Of a DNA stretch of 64,000 nucleotides, positions 43,908 through 52,332 are shown piece by piece; within the stretch, counting starts at the first letter, position 1; each line of letters opens with the position of its first letter. Below the pieces are notes generated by a model. The model was given only the letters and a program-made list of their open reading frames with translations, ran no database searches and had not been told where the DNA came from. Both the position numbers and the translations under genes were made by a program. Source of the DNA: Roseobacter sp. CCS2 (GTDB taxonomy: Bacteria; Pseudomonadota; Alphaproteobacteria; Rhodobacterales; Rhodobacteraceae); assembly GCF_000169435.1 (NCBI RefSeq), contig NZ_AAYB01000003.1, positions 62,001 to 126,000 on the forward strand, given 5' to 3'.

Positions 43908-44888
43908 ATGACAGAACATATTACTGATATTCCCCAACGCGCCCTTGACTGGCACCGCGCTGGCCGCGGGGTGGCCATTGCGACCGTTGTGCAAACCTGG
44001 GGCTCTGCGCCACGGCCGGTTGGCAGCCAAATGGTGGTTGACGCAGACGGCGCGATGGAAGGATCCGTCTCTGGTGGCTGTGTCGAAGGGGCTGTGATCA
44101 CCGATGCCATTGATGCCATTTCCGAGGGCGAACAACGCCTGCTTAGTTTCGGCGTCAGCGATGATGAGGCTTTTGCCGTGGGGCTGGCGTGTGGCGGTGA
44201 AATCAAGGTGCTGGTCGAACCCGTAGGATCGGTTGTACCGGTTGAGATACTCGAACGGCTCACAGACGCCCGCTATCAATCGCAGCCTGTTGTCTATGTG
44301 ACAGACATTGAAAATAGCAGGCCGCGTCTGAAGGCGGCCTCTGCTTACCCGGATCGGCACCGCACCGATACATCCGGAATTGAAGAGGACGGGCGCACCT
44401 TTGTGGCTGTGCACAATCCGCCCCTGCGGATGATCATCGTTGGTGCAGTGCATATCGCTCAATATCTGGTCGGTATGGCGCGGGCCTGTGGGTATGATCC
44501 CATTTTGGTTGATCCGCGCCCGGCCTTCGCGTCACAGGCGCGCTTTCCCGGTGAGGAGATACACGATGACTGGCCGGATGCGGCCCTGCGCGCGCTCAAG
44601 ATTGATGCGCGCACGGCTATCGTGACGCTGACCCATGATCCTAAACTTGATGACCCGGCAATTGTGACCGCTTTGGAATCCGACGCATTTTATCTGGGTT
44701 GTCTGGGATCAACACGCACCCATGCAAAAAGAGTGGAGCGGTTGAAAGAGGTGGGCTTTACCGATGAAGAGATCGGGCGCATCCACGCGCCAGTGGGACT
44801 TGATCTTGGCGGGCGGCAACCGGCAGAGATCGCGGTCAGCATTATGGCGCAGGTGACAAAATCGCTTAGAAAACCGCCGTTACCTTAG
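43908..44888 (+). CDS. XdhC/CoxI family molybdenum cofactor insertion protein
   Basis: This 326-residue protein has the N-terminal XdhC_CoxI domain (GVAIATVVQTWGSAPRPVGSQMVV, then GSVSGGCVEGAVITDA and LACGGEIKVLVEP). The C-terminal Rossmann-like domain carries LRMIIVGAVHIAQYLVGMARACGYDPILVDPRPAFA, and DDPAIVTAL and YLGCLGSTRTHAKRVERL follow. XdhC proteins bind and sulfurate the molybdenum cofactor before insertion into xanthine or CO dehydrogenase-type enzymes. No such enzyme gene is nearby, so the client is elsewhere. The ribosome site is weak. Confidence 0.9.
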   Translation: MTEHITDIPQRALDWHRAGRGVAIATVVQTWGSAPRPVGSQMVVDADGAMEGSVSGGCVEGAVITDAIDAISEGEQRLLSFGVSDDEAFAVGLACGGEIKVLVEPVGSVVPVEILERLTDARYQSQPVVYVTDIENSRPRLKAASAYPDRHRTDTSGIEEDGRTFVAVHNPPLRMIIVGAVHIAQYLVGMARACGYDPILVDPRPAFASQARFPGEEIHDDWPDAALRALKIDARTAIVTLTHDPKLDDPAIVTALESDAFYLGCLGSTRTHAKRVERLKEVGFTDEEIGRIHAPVGLDLGGRQPAEIAVSIMAQVTKSLRKPPLP

Positions 44889-44920
44889 GCCAGACAAAGC
44901 CGGTTTGCGTCTTCAACGTT

Positions 44921-44945
44921 GGAACCTTTCGTTTGCAGGGACGTT
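44921..44945 (+). promoter_or_regulatory. EcfG-type general stress promoter
   Basis: GGAAC-N16-CGTT is an exact match to the consensus, followed by T. It ends 44 bases before the ATG of the OmpA-like gene, a good position for a promoter. Confidence 0.7.
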
Positions 44946-44989
44946 TCACCTCACAACCATTATTCCAAAATATACCTTGTGAGGACGCC

Positions 44990-46828
44990 ATGCGAAAATC
45001 GACACTCAAATCCACAACATCTTTGGTGATGAGCTTTAGCCTGATCGCAAGCCCGATTTTTGCGCAGCAAGCAGCCGTGGATGCGATTGAACCTGAACTT
45101 TGCGTTGGCCTTGGCGCAACAGACGAAGCAGAGCCTCAGGCTGAGGTTGTTTTGCCTTGTCTGACAGTAGACGGCACCTTGATAGTAGACGAGGAAAACC
45201 TGCAAGCAGCCTTGGATGCGCAGGCCGACATGGCAGATGAAACAGAGCAAGATACAGCGGTAGAAAATGAAGAGGCTGCAGTCGAAGTGGAGGCTGATCT
45301 TGCCGAAGACACTGATGCGGCTGTTGTCGAGGAAGAGGCAGTTACTGCCAGCGACACTGACAATGAAGAAATCGTTCCAGAGGATGAACCGGCAGTTGTG
45401 TCGGATGAGCCGCTGGAAATTGAAGAAGCGCCTTCTGCGGATGTGATCGCTGATGACAATGCGCAAGCAGATGTAGCGGTCGACGGTTCTGTCGCAGATG
45501 ATGAAAATGAAGCATCGCCAGAGGCTGATGTCGTTGTCGAGGAAGATGCGCAAGCGACTGACGATGCCCCAATTGTCGTAACAGAAGGGGCACCTGAGGG
45601 TGATGACACCGACGTGGTTATTTCCGAAGGATTGGCTGAAGGAGAAGACACAGAAGTTGTGGTTAATGAGGGCCTGCCAGAGGGTGCCGAGACCGAGGTA
45701 GTCGTATCGGAAGGTGTTCCCGCTGACGCGACAGAGGACGGCGGGCTTTCAGAAGATGTGTCAACAATCGTCGATGATACGTCGCCCGCGACCGCAGCAG
45801 CCGCCGCCGAAACCGAAGGGGAAGTGGACAGTTCTGGTGAGGTCGTAGTCGAGGAATTGTCAGAAGATGACGTGCGCGGCAGTGACCAAGATTTTGAAAC
45901 CGCTGCCACTGGCGATGTCGAAACTTCCGCATCAAACGATGACGACGGGCTCAGCAATTTTGAACGTGCGCTTCTGGTCGGTCTTGGTGCTGTGGTTGTC
46001 GGCTCTGTGCTGAATAATGGTGATGAGGTTGTTTCCAATAGCGGCGATCGCGTCGTTGTCCGCCGTAATGACGAACTTGTCGTCTTGAAAGATGATGATG
46101 TTTTGCTGCGACAGCCGGGATCACAGGTGCAGACAGAGTCGTTCGACGATGGATCGACCCGGGTGATTGTCACACGACAGGACGGAACACAGATCAAGAC
46201 CATTCGTGGCAGTGACGGCCGGGTATTGCAGCGCACGCGCATATTTGCTGATGGGAGCGAATACGTCCTGTTTGACGACACGCAACGCGCTGATCCAATT
46301 GATATGACGCAATTGCCGCAGGTGGAAGAAGACCGCGTACAGCCGCAAACATCGCAAGGCGATGTCGATAGTTTGCGTCTGGCACTTATGGCAACACAGA
46401 ATGCGGCTATTGATCGGACATTCTCATTGCGCCAAATCCGTCAAGTTCGCGAAGTACGGGCGCTTGCCCCCGAGATTGAGTTGGACACCATCACGTTCGC
46501 AACAGCCTCGGCCGCGATTCAACCAAGTCAGGCAGAGGAACTCACCAACCTCGCCGTTGCCATCTCGAATATTATCGAAGACGACCCGCGACAGGTCTTT
46601 TTGATCGAAGGTCATACAGATGCAGTGGGCGATGCGAGCTATAACCTTGCCTTGTCAGACCGGCGTGCCGAAACAGTGGCTTTGGCGATGACAGAATATT
46701 TCGATATTCCGCCAGAAAACCTGATCACACAGGGATATGGTGAAAGTGCGTTAAAAGTGTCCACACCGGGGCCGGAGCGGGCAAACCGGCGTGCATCAAT
46801 CCGTAATATTACATCGCTGCTGCGCTAA
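44990..46828 (+). CDS. OmpA family protein with long acidic low-complexity region
   Basis: This 612-residue exported protein starts with a signal peptide (about 25 residues, ending PIFAQ). Residues 70-330 are extremely rich in Asp, Glu, Val and Ala. They include four tandem 14-residue repeats at about 195-250 (unit like VVVSEGLPEGEDTE; 42-bp DNA repeat from about 45572 to 45739). A hydrophobic glycine-rich segment (ALLVGLGAVVVGSVL) follows, then a beta-like region. The OmpA-like peptidoglycan-binding domain covers residues 495-612, with ITFATASAAIQPSQ and FLIEGHTDAVGDASYNLALSDRRAETV. GAGGACGCC precedes the ATG. An exact EcfG promoter lies upstream and a strong terminator downstream, so it is a single-gene stress unit. 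Confidence 0.88.
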   Translation: MRKSTLKSTTSLVMSFSLIASPIFAQQAAVDAIEPELCVGLGATDEAEPQAEVVLPCLTVDGTLIVDEENLQAALDAQADMADETEQDTAVENEEAAVEVEADLAEDTDAAVVEEEAVTASDTDNEEIVPEDEPAVVSDEPLEIEEAPSADVIADDNAQADVAVDGSVADDENEASPEADVVVEEDAQATDDAPIVVTEGAPEGDDTDVVISEGLAEGEDTEVVVNEGLPEGAETEVVVSEGVPADATEDGGLSEDVSTIVDDTSPATAAAAAETEGEVDSSGEVVVEELSEDDVRGSDQDFETAATGDVETSASNDDDGLSNFERALLVGLGAVVVGSVLNNGDEVVSNSGDRVVVRRNDELVVLKDDDVLLRQPGSQVQTESFDDGSTRVIVTRQDGTQIKTIRGSDGRVLQRTRIFADGSEYVLFDDTQRADPIDMTQLPQVEEDRVQPQTSQGDVDSLRLALMATQNAAIDRTFSLRQIRQVREVRALAPEIELDTITFATASAAIQPSQAEELTNLAVAISNIIEDDPRQVFLIEGHTDAVGDASYNLALSDRRAETVALAMTEYFDIPPENLITQGYGESALKVSTPGPERANRRASIRNITSLLR

Positions 46829-46849
46829 CCCGCTTACATGAATGAAAAA

Positions 46850-46879
46850 GACCCTCTGCACTAGCAGAGGGTCTTTTTT
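46850..46879 (+). terminator. Rho-independent terminator, bidirectional
   Basis: The 10-bp stem GACCCTCTGC / GCAGAGGGTC with an ACTA loop is flanked by AAAAA and TTTTTT. It serves the OmpA-like gene and, on the other strand, infC. Confidence 0.92.
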
Positions 46880-46904
46880 CGTAGCGGGTTTTTCTTGATC
46901 AATC

Positions 46905-47450
46905 CTACTTGGGCAACGGCCCGATCAGCATGACCATCTGACGGCCTTCCATCTTGGGAAAGTTTTCAACCTTGCCAGCCTCTTTTGTGTCCTCGGCCAC
47001 ACGTTCTAGCAATTCGCGGCCCAATTGCTGGTGGGCCATTTCGCGGCCACGAAAACGCAGGGTGATCTTTACCTTGTCGCCATTGTCCAAAAACTTGAAC
47101 ACATTGCGCATCTTCACTTCATAGTCGTGATTGTCCGTATTCGGACGGAACTTCACTTCTTTGATTTCGATGATCTTTTGTTTCTTACGGGCCTCGGCTT
47201 CTTTCTTCTGGGTCTCGTATTTGAACTTGCCATAGTCCATGATTTTGCAAACCGGTGGATTGGCGTTTGGAGAAATCTCTACCAGATCAAGGCCAGCATC
47301 ATCGGCCATTTCCATCGCACGTGCAGGCGTGACAACGCCGACGTTTTCGCCTTCGGCACCGATCAGGCGGATTTCATCTGACCTGATGCGGTCGTTGATC
47401 CGGGGGCCGGTGTCACGTTGTGGTGGGGCATTATGGGGTCTGCGTCCTAT
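46905..47450 (-). CDS. infC: Translation initiation factor IF-3, apparent AUA start
   Basis: This is a 181-residue IF-3 with [22 protein letters not shown] at the N-terminus and [41 protein letters not shown] in the first domain. [15 protein letters not shown] and [13 protein letters not shown] in the second domain follow. The family-conserved N-terminus starts at a codon ATA (read from 47450) preceded by AAAGGA eight bases upstream; no ATG, GTG or TTG lies in frame upstream. The first ATG in frame is 45 codons in and would lose the conserved N-terminal part. IF-3 genes classically use AUU, which supports autoregulation because IF-3 rejects non-AUG starts. AUA would be a further variant. Confidence 0.9.
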   Translation of the reverse strand: MGRRPHNAPPQRDTGPRINDRIRSDEIRLIGAEGENVGVVTPARAMEMADDAGLDLVEISPNANPPVCKIMDYGKFKYETQKKEAEARKKQKIIEIKEVKFRPNTDNHDYEVKMRNVFKFLDNGDKVKITLRFRGREMAHQQLGRELLERVAEDTKEAGKVENFPKMEGRQMVMLIGPLPK

Positions 47451-47646
47451 GGTCTTTATCCTTTGGTTGTTCCATTTTGGTATTGATCAAACTAAACACC
47501 CCAATGGGCAGCTTCAACCCGCAAAAGATGCGGTTTCCCGCTGATTATTCCCCGCTGATTGCACTTTCCCTTTGGCAAGCCATCTGACATATCCAAACCC
47601 AAGGTCCGATGGGGGCCCAAATATAGATTTGGAAAGGAGATGACCC

Positions 47647-48252
47647 ATGCGTGCAATTATTATTCTCGTTGTTGTCGCGGTTGTTGGCTTTTTTGGCTAT
47701 CAGTACGCTGCCGAAGGTCGCAACCCGAGTGAAGCGATTGGTGTTCTGACAGGCGCCACGCAAGAGGCAGAACGCGCTGCCGCCGAAGCAGAGGCCGCCG
47801 CCGCAGAAGCTGCTGCCGCTGCCGAAGCACAGGCCGCTGAAGAGGCCGCTGCCGCCGAAGCCGCTGCTGTAGAAGCTGCCGCCGCCGCTGAAGAGGCCGC
47901 CGCTGCCGCTGCTGCAGAAGTAGAAGCAGCCGCCCAAGCCGCAGAAGAAGCCGCTGCCGCCGCCGCTGAGGAAGCTACAACTGCTGCCGAAGAAGCCGCC
48001 GCCACTGCTGAAGAGGCTGTCGATGAAGCCACAGCCGAAGTGGCAGAAGCTGGTGACGATCTGATGTCGATGGCCGATGAATTGCTGACTGTTGACGGAT
48101 TTGATGCCGAAAAGGTCACGCAGCTTGTCGAAGGTTCAGAGATGTCTGACGATATGAAGTCGCTTATGACAACAGCCGTTGACACTGCAAAAGACAATCC
48201 TTTGCTGCTTGAGCCAGTGCTTGCAAACATCCGCGAGGCGCTGGGCCTTTAA
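47647..48252 (+). CDS. Membrane-anchored Ala/Glu-rich coiled-coil protein
   Basis: This 201-residue protein has one N-terminal transmembrane helix (AIIILVVVAVVGFFGYQYAAEG). About 115 residues of almost pure Ala and Glu follow (EAERAAAEAEAAAAEAAAAAEA and onward), forming a long charged helix or coiled coil. A small conserved-looking C-terminal helical domain (VDGFDAEKVTQLVEGSEMSDDMKSLMTTAVDTAKDN) ends the protein. AAAGGAG precedes the ATG. No known family is recognised; the layout recalls TolA-like spacers. Repetition makes both strands appear open, but the ribosome site, membrane anchor and terminator support this strand. Confidence 0.75.
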   Translation: MRAIIILVVVAVVGFFGYQYAAEGRNPSEAIGVLTGATQEAERAAAEAEAAAAEAAAAAEAQAAEEAAAAEAAAVEAAAAAEEAAAAAAAEVEAAAQAAEEAAAAAAEEATTAAEEAAATAEEAVDEATAEVAEAGDDLMSMADELLTVDGFDAEKVTQLVEGSEMSDDMKSLMTTAVDTAKDNPLLLEPVLANIREALGL

Positions 48253-48276
48253 TCCCGCGCATCGCTGAAAAAGAAA

Positions 48277-48308
48277 AGGCCGCGTCGTTTCTGACGTGGC
48301 CTTTTTTT
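48277..48308 (+). terminator. Rho-independent terminator
   Basis: Stem AGGCCGCGTC / GACGTGGCCT (one G-U pair) with a 6-base loop and a run of seven T. It lies between the Ala/Glu-rich gene and the convergent fpr. Confidence 0.88.
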
Positions 48309-48325
48309 GTTTAAGTATGGGTGAC

Positions 48326-49183
48326 TTAGTCCAAAAACGCCTTCTCAACCACATAATGTTGCGGGTTTGAATTGGCGCCTTCAACCAGCCCATATTCCTC
48401 AAACATCTCTTTCAGTTCAAGGTTGAAGGCCAGATTGCCACAGATCATCGCCCGGTCCGTTTCAGGTGACAGGGGCGGCACGCCCAGATCGGCAAATGCC
48501 TCGCCCGACCGCATCAGGTCGGTGATCCTGCCCATCTTCGGGCTCTCTTCGCGGGTGGTGGTTGGATAATATTTGATCTTCTTCCAAAACCCTTCGCCGA
48601 TCACTTCGTTAAGCAACCCATCGGTTTTGAGCGCTTCGATCAGGTCACGCCCATAGGTCAGCTCACCCACTTCGCGACAGGTATGGGTGATGATCACCTC
48701 GTCATAATCTTCATAGGTCTGCGGTTCGCGCAGCAGCGATGCAAACGGGGCAAAACCGGTGCCGGTGGCAAAGAACCAAATGCGTTTGCCGGGGATTAGC
48801 GCGTCATGCACAAGAGTTCCGACAGGTTTGGGGCGCAAGATCAGCTCATCTCCGGGTTGGATGTGCTGCAACCTTGATGTGAGCGGGCCATCCTGCACCT
48901 TGATGGAATAAAACTCCAACTCTTCGTCCCAGGATGGGGATGCAATGGAATAGGCGCGCAACAGTGGCTTTTGCTTGCCTGTTTTGGGGTCAGGATCACC
49001 CATCAGACCGATCATCACGAATTCGCCTGAGCGAAAGCGCAGCGCGGCTGGGCGCGTGACCCGAAAGGAAAACAAGCGGTCGGTATAGTGTTTCACATCC
49101 GTTACGGTCTGCGCATCAGGCAGGGTAGGGACGGCTTTGGCGGTATCTAATGTCACGGGCGTCGCTTCAGTCATATGTGTCAT
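48326..49183 (-). CDS. fpr: Ferredoxin--NADP reductase
   Basis: This 285-residue FAD enzyme is of the bacterial plant-type FPR class. It has LFSFRVTRPAALRFRSGEFVMIGL, then a PLLRAYSIASPSWDEELEFYSIKV segment near residue 72 (RxYS FAD motif). DGPLTSRLQHIQPGDELILRPKPVGTL, FFATGTGFAPFASLLREP near residue 138 (NADP site), HTCREVGELTYGR and a C-terminal VEKAFLD follow. It transfers electrons between NADPH and ferredoxin or flavodoxin. It lies 60 bases downstream of the sulfite reductase operon on the same strand; that reductase is of the ferredoxin type, so the enzyme may supply its electrons. Confidence 0.93.
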   Translation of the reverse strand: MTHMTEATPVTLDTAKAVPTLPDAQTVTDVKHYTDRLFSFRVTRPAALRFRSGEFVMIGLMGDPDPKTGKQKPLLRAYSIASPSWDEELEFYSIKVQDGPLTSRLQHIQPGDELILRPKPVGTLVHDALIPGKRIWFFATGTGFAPFASLLREPQTYEDYDEVIITHTCREVGELTYGRDLIEALKTDGLLNEVIGEGFWKKIKYYPTTTREESPKMGRITDLMRSGEAFADLGVPPLSPETDRAMICGNLAFNLELKEMFEEYGLVEGANSNPQHYVVEKAFLD

Positions 49184-49243
49184 GGCAGCCCTGTTAGGGC
49201 CGCCCTCCGGTTTAGTCGTTGATCTATGTCAGGGAAAGGGGGC

Positions 49244-49654
49244 TTAGCCGCGCAGGCGCGCCTGATAGTTATGATTTTGCCAATCCGCACGAAATTGCCA
49301 TTGATCTTCGGGCTGGCGGGCGGCCAAAGCATCATCAATTTCAACCTCATCAAAGCCGGACCGGCGCGCCATCGCGTATTGGTCGGCCAGCACATGCCCT
49401 TTGGCGCGCAAACGGCCCTTGTATCCTGCGCGACGTAGCATTGCAGCCAGTGTGAACCCACGCCCATCGGCAGAAGACGGAAAGGCGATGCGAATCATCG
49501 GCGCATTGTCGAGCCCGATAAGCGCATCTGGTGGCGTGTCTGACGGCAGATCAATGCCATAATCGCAATCATTGGCAGCGACGTCGTCCAGCGCAATAAA
49601 TCCGCAGTCGAAATCATCGGCGGAAAAGCCTGTGTCGGTGACGATCACACTCAT
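49244..49654 (-). CDS. DUF934 family protein of cysteine biosynthesis
   Basis: This 136-residue protein fits DUF934: IDLPSDTPPDALIGLDNAPMIRIAFPSSADGRGFTLAAMLRRAGYKGRLRAKGHVLADQYAMARRSGFDEVEI. Members are found almost only at the end of assimilatory sulfate reduction operons. Function is not settled. It overlaps cysH by ATGA. Confidence 0.88.
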   Translation of the reverse strand: MSVIVTDTGFSADDFDCGFIALDDVAANDCDYGIDLPSDTPPDALIGLDNAPMIRIAFPSSADGRGFTLAAMLRRAGYKGRLRAKGHVLADQYAMARRSGFDEVEIDDALAARQPEDQWQFRADWQNHNYQARLRG

Positions 49655-50370
49655 GCAGCTTGTCCTTCTTTTGTGGCTACAGACGTTTCAAAATGAATAC
49701 CGCATTCCGTTTTTTCGCTGTTACGCCAACGACCTGCACGTTGATCTTCATGATCGCTGACCCGCGTTGTGCACGGCATACAGCCCACTGATGGATAGCC
49801 TTTGGCAACAAGCGGATGGCGTGGCAGGTTGTGTTGCGTGATATAGTCCTGCAAGTCCCGCGCTGACCATTTGGCCAAGGGATTCACCTTGATCTTACGG
49901 CCCTCTTTTTCAAAAAGCGGCAGATCAGCACGTTTGCCACCCTGGAACTGTTTGCGCCCGGTGATCCAGCCATCGAACCCTGCCAAAGCCGCGGCCAATG
50001 GCCGGGTTTTGCGCAGGTTACAGCACGCGTCCGTATCGGCCTGATGCAACAGCCCGTCAACATCTTCGATCAACACGGCATCGCGATTGGGTGTGATCAC
50101 GTGCACGTCCGTCAGCCCAAGTGACGCGGCCACCTCTTTTTGATAGGTCAGCGTCTCTGGGAACAGCATTTCGGTATCCAGAAAGATAACAGGCGTGGCC
50201 TTGTCGATCTGGGATATCATGTGCAGCAGCACAACGCTTTCGGCACCAAACGATGACACCATAGCGATTTTTCCGATTTGCACATCCGACAGGGCATGGC
50301 GCAGCACGGTTTGCGCGTCTGATTTACGGTGCAGGATATTGCGGCGCTCGGCCAGTTCCTTAAGCGGCAT
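49651..50370 (-). CDS. cysH: Phosphoadenylyl-/adenylyl-sulfate reductase CysH
   Basis: This 239-residue enzyme reduces activated sulfate to sulfite with thioredoxin. It has MVSSFGAESVVLLHMIS near residue 38, VIFLDTEMLFPETL, ITGRKQFQGGKRADLPLFE, and the C-terminal ECGIH with the catalytic Cys. Two Cys pairs (DACCNLRK near residue 122 and VGCMPC near residue 205) indicate a [4Fe-4S] cluster, so it probably accepts APS directly rather than only PAPS. Its start overlaps the end of cysI by 11 bases. Confidence 0.93.
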   Translation of the reverse strand: MPLKELAERRNILHRKSDAQTVLRHALSDVQIGKIAMVSSFGAESVVLLHMISQIDKATPVIFLDTEMLFPETLTYQKEVAASLGLTDVHVITPNRDAVLIEDVDGLLHQADTDACCNLRKTRPLAAALAGFDGWITGRKQFQGGKRADLPLFEKEGRKIKVNPLAKWSARDLQDYITQHNLPRHPLVAKGYPSVGCMPCTTRVSDHEDQRAGRWRNSEKTECGIHFETSVATKEGQAA

Positions 50371-52030
50371 TTGCTTTGTCCTCTGCTGGATAAAGGATGG
50401 CTTTGAACGGCTCCATGCCCAAGCGGCGATAGGTTTGCAGGAAGGTTTCTTCGGCGTCTGAACGCAGACCCAAATAACCTGTCACCAAACGTTCAATCGC
50501 TGGCACAATCTCGTCGGCGCTAAAGCCGGGGCCAGCACGTTCGCCGATTGTTGTCGTCTCAGTCCCGTCACCACCCAGCGTAATCTGGTAGTTCTCCACA
50601 CCAGCCCGATCTAGTCCAAGGATACCAATGTGACCCACATGGTGGTGCCCGCACGCGTTGATGCAGCCTGAGATCTTGATCTTCAGCTGACCGATTTCAT
50701 GTTCGATTTTCAACTCATCAAAGCGCGTGGCGATGTCCTGCGCAATCGGGATCGAACGTGCCGTCGCCAGCGCGCAATAGTCCATGCCGGGGCAGGCGAT
50801 GATATCGGACGCCAGTCCGATGTTCGCAGTTGCAAGATCAGCTTCGCGCAGGGTCGCATAAACCTTGGCAAGGTCGGCCTTGTGCACATGCGGCAAGATT
50901 ACGTTCTGTTCGTGACTGATGCGCAGTTCACCATGGCTGTATTGTTCAGCCAAATCGGCCATCACGCGCATTTGGTCTGATGTGGCATCGCCGGGTGTGG
51001 CGCCATGCTTTTTGATGCTGATCGACACGATGGCATACCCATCGGCCTTGTGCGCGGCAAGGTTGGTGTCGGTCCATGACCGGAAGGCAGGGTTGGCCAG
51101 ACGTGCGGCCTCATACCCATCGGTTGATTTTGTGGTGAAGGCGGGTGGCGCGAACGCCGTTTCAATCTCGGCCAAGAGGTCTTGATCATGCCCAGAGAAT
51201 CCGTCGCGGATTGTCGCAAAACGCTCTTCCACCAGCTCTTGGATTTTTTCCAACCCGTTCTCATGCACCGTGATCTTGATGCGCGCCTTATACTTGTTAT
51301 CGCGGCGGCCCAGCAGGTTGTAGACGCTAACAATCGCCTCGCAATAGGGCAGCAAATCAACCTTTGGCAGGAAGTCACGCAGCACTTTGCCCACCATCGG
51401 AGTACGGCCAAGACCACCACCGACGATAACCTCGAAACCCGGCTCGCCCGCGTCATTGCGGACCATGCGCAGGCCAATGTCGTGCGCCTTGGTGACGGCG
51501 CGGTCGTGTGCGGCACCCGTCACGGCAATTTTGAATTTGCGGGGCAGGAATTGGAATTCTGGGTGGTCGGTGGACCACTGGCGCAGCAATTCTGCAATCG
51601 CACGTGGGTCTTCGATTTCGTCCGCAGCAGCCCCAGCAAAGTGGTCTGCGGTCACGTTGCGGATTGTGTTGCCGGACGTCTGGATCGCATGCATGCCAAC
51701 ATCGGCCAAGGCCTCAAGCATATCAGGCACATCTTGCAGTTTTGGCCAGTTGTACTGGATGTTCTGGCGCGTGGTGAAATGGCCATAGCCTTTGTCCCAA
51801 CGGTCCGCGATATAGGCCAGCTTGCGCATTTGGTCCACACTCAGCGTACCATAAGGGACTGCAACGCGCAGCATATAGGCGTGCAGTTGCAGATAAAGGC
51901 CGTTCATCAGGCGCAGCGGCTTGAATTCATCCTCGGTCAAAGAACCATCGATACGGCGTTCAACCTGCCCACGGAATTGGGCAACACGGGAATGGACGAA
52001 TGCTTCGTCAAAGTCGTTGTAGCTGTACAT
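50360..52030 (-). CDS. cysI: Assimilatory sulfite (nitrite/sulfite-type) reductase, siroheme-[4Fe-4S]
   Basis: This 556-residue hemoprotein has two nitrite/sulfite reductase half-domains: GHFTTRQNIQYNWPKLQDVPDMLEAL near residue 83, FKIAVTGA, VGGGLGRTPMVG near residue 200. The siroheme-iron-sulfur cluster ligands lie in ACPGMDYCALA near residue 415 and GCINACGHHHVGHIG near residue 455. It reduces sulfite to sulfide. The ferredoxin-type length and lack of a flavoprotein CysJ gene nearby suggest electrons come through ferredoxin, and an fpr gene lies downstream. Its ATG overlaps the DUF2849 stop (TAATG). Confidence 0.9.
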   Translation of the reverse strand: MYSYNDFDEAFVHSRVAQFRGQVERRIDGSLTEDEFKPLRLMNGLYLQLHAYMLRVAVPYGTLSVDQMRKLAYIADRWDKGYGHFTTRQNIQYNWPKLQDVPDMLEALADVGMHAIQTSGNTIRNVTADHFAGAAADEIEDPRAIAELLRQWSTDHPEFQFLPRKFKIAVTGAAHDRAVTKAHDIGLRMVRNDAGEPGFEVIVGGGLGRTPMVGKVLRDFLPKVDLLPYCEAIVSVYNLLGRRDNKYKARIKITVHENGLEKIQELVEERFATIRDGFSGHDQDLLAEIETAFAPPAFTTKSTDGYEAARLANPAFRSWTDTNLAAHKADGYAIVSISIKKHGATPGDATSDQMRVMADLAEQYSHGELRISHEQNVILPHVHKADLAKVYATLREADLATANIGLASDIIACPGMDYCALATARSIPIAQDIATRFDELKIEHEIGQLKIKISGCINACGHHHVGHIGILGLDRAGVENYQITLGGDGTETTTIGERAGPGFSADEIVPAIERLVTGYLGLRSDAEETFLQTYRRLGMEPFKAILYPAEDKANAA

Positions 52031-52332
52031 TACGAAAGCTCCACTTGTTTGCCATGGGCATAGTTCGATGGGCCGCGCGTGCGAAAGGTTTCGCGGAAGT
52101 GTGTGGGTTCCGGACCTGCCTCGCCTGCTTTGGCGTCTGCCAAATAAGCGCCTGCGATTTCATCCGCCCGCGATTGTGCTTCAAGCAGGCGCAAATCAGC
52201 GTGGGCCTCATCGGTCATCAACTCAGCTTCACTGATATCGCGGGTCCATGTGTTGGCTTCGGTCAACCACACGGCGTCGCCTTCCAGCAACGCATTGGCA
52301 GTGACAACTTTGGGGGTGAACGTCCGGGGCAT
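52030..52332 (-). CDS. DUF2849 family protein of sulfate assimilation operon
   Basis: This 100-residue protein matches DUF2849: VVTANALLEGDAVWLTEANTWTRDISEAELMTDEAHADLRLLEA near the N-terminus. It is a short protein normally found between cysG and the sulfite reductase gene in alphaproteobacteria. A role in sulfite reduction is inferred only from context. Both ends overlap neighbours by one base (TAATG), so translation is tightly coupled. Confidence 0.88.
   Translation of the reverse strand: MPRTFTPKVVTANALLEGDAVWLTEANTWTRDISEAELMTDEAHADLRLLEAQSRADEIAGAYLADAKAGEAGPEPTHFRETFRTRGPSNYAHGKQVELS

Noticed and set aside
45136..46281. Open frame of about 381 codons on the minus strand, Ser/Thr-rich
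   Set aside because: Antisense to the acidic OmpA-like gene; GAT/GAA/GTT-rich codons give few stops on the other strand.
47537..47560. Direct repeat CCCGCTGATT twice, four bases apart
   Set aside because: Short and probably a chance duplication between infC and the Ala/Glu-rich gene; no dyad or promoter pattern.
47700..48230. Open Ala/Ser-rich frame on the minus strand
   Set aside because: Antisense to the Ala/Glu-rich gene, an artefact of GCC/GCT/GAA codons.
51182..52063. Open frame of 293 codons on the plus strand
   Set aside because: Antisense to cysI, which is certain from its siroheme motifs.
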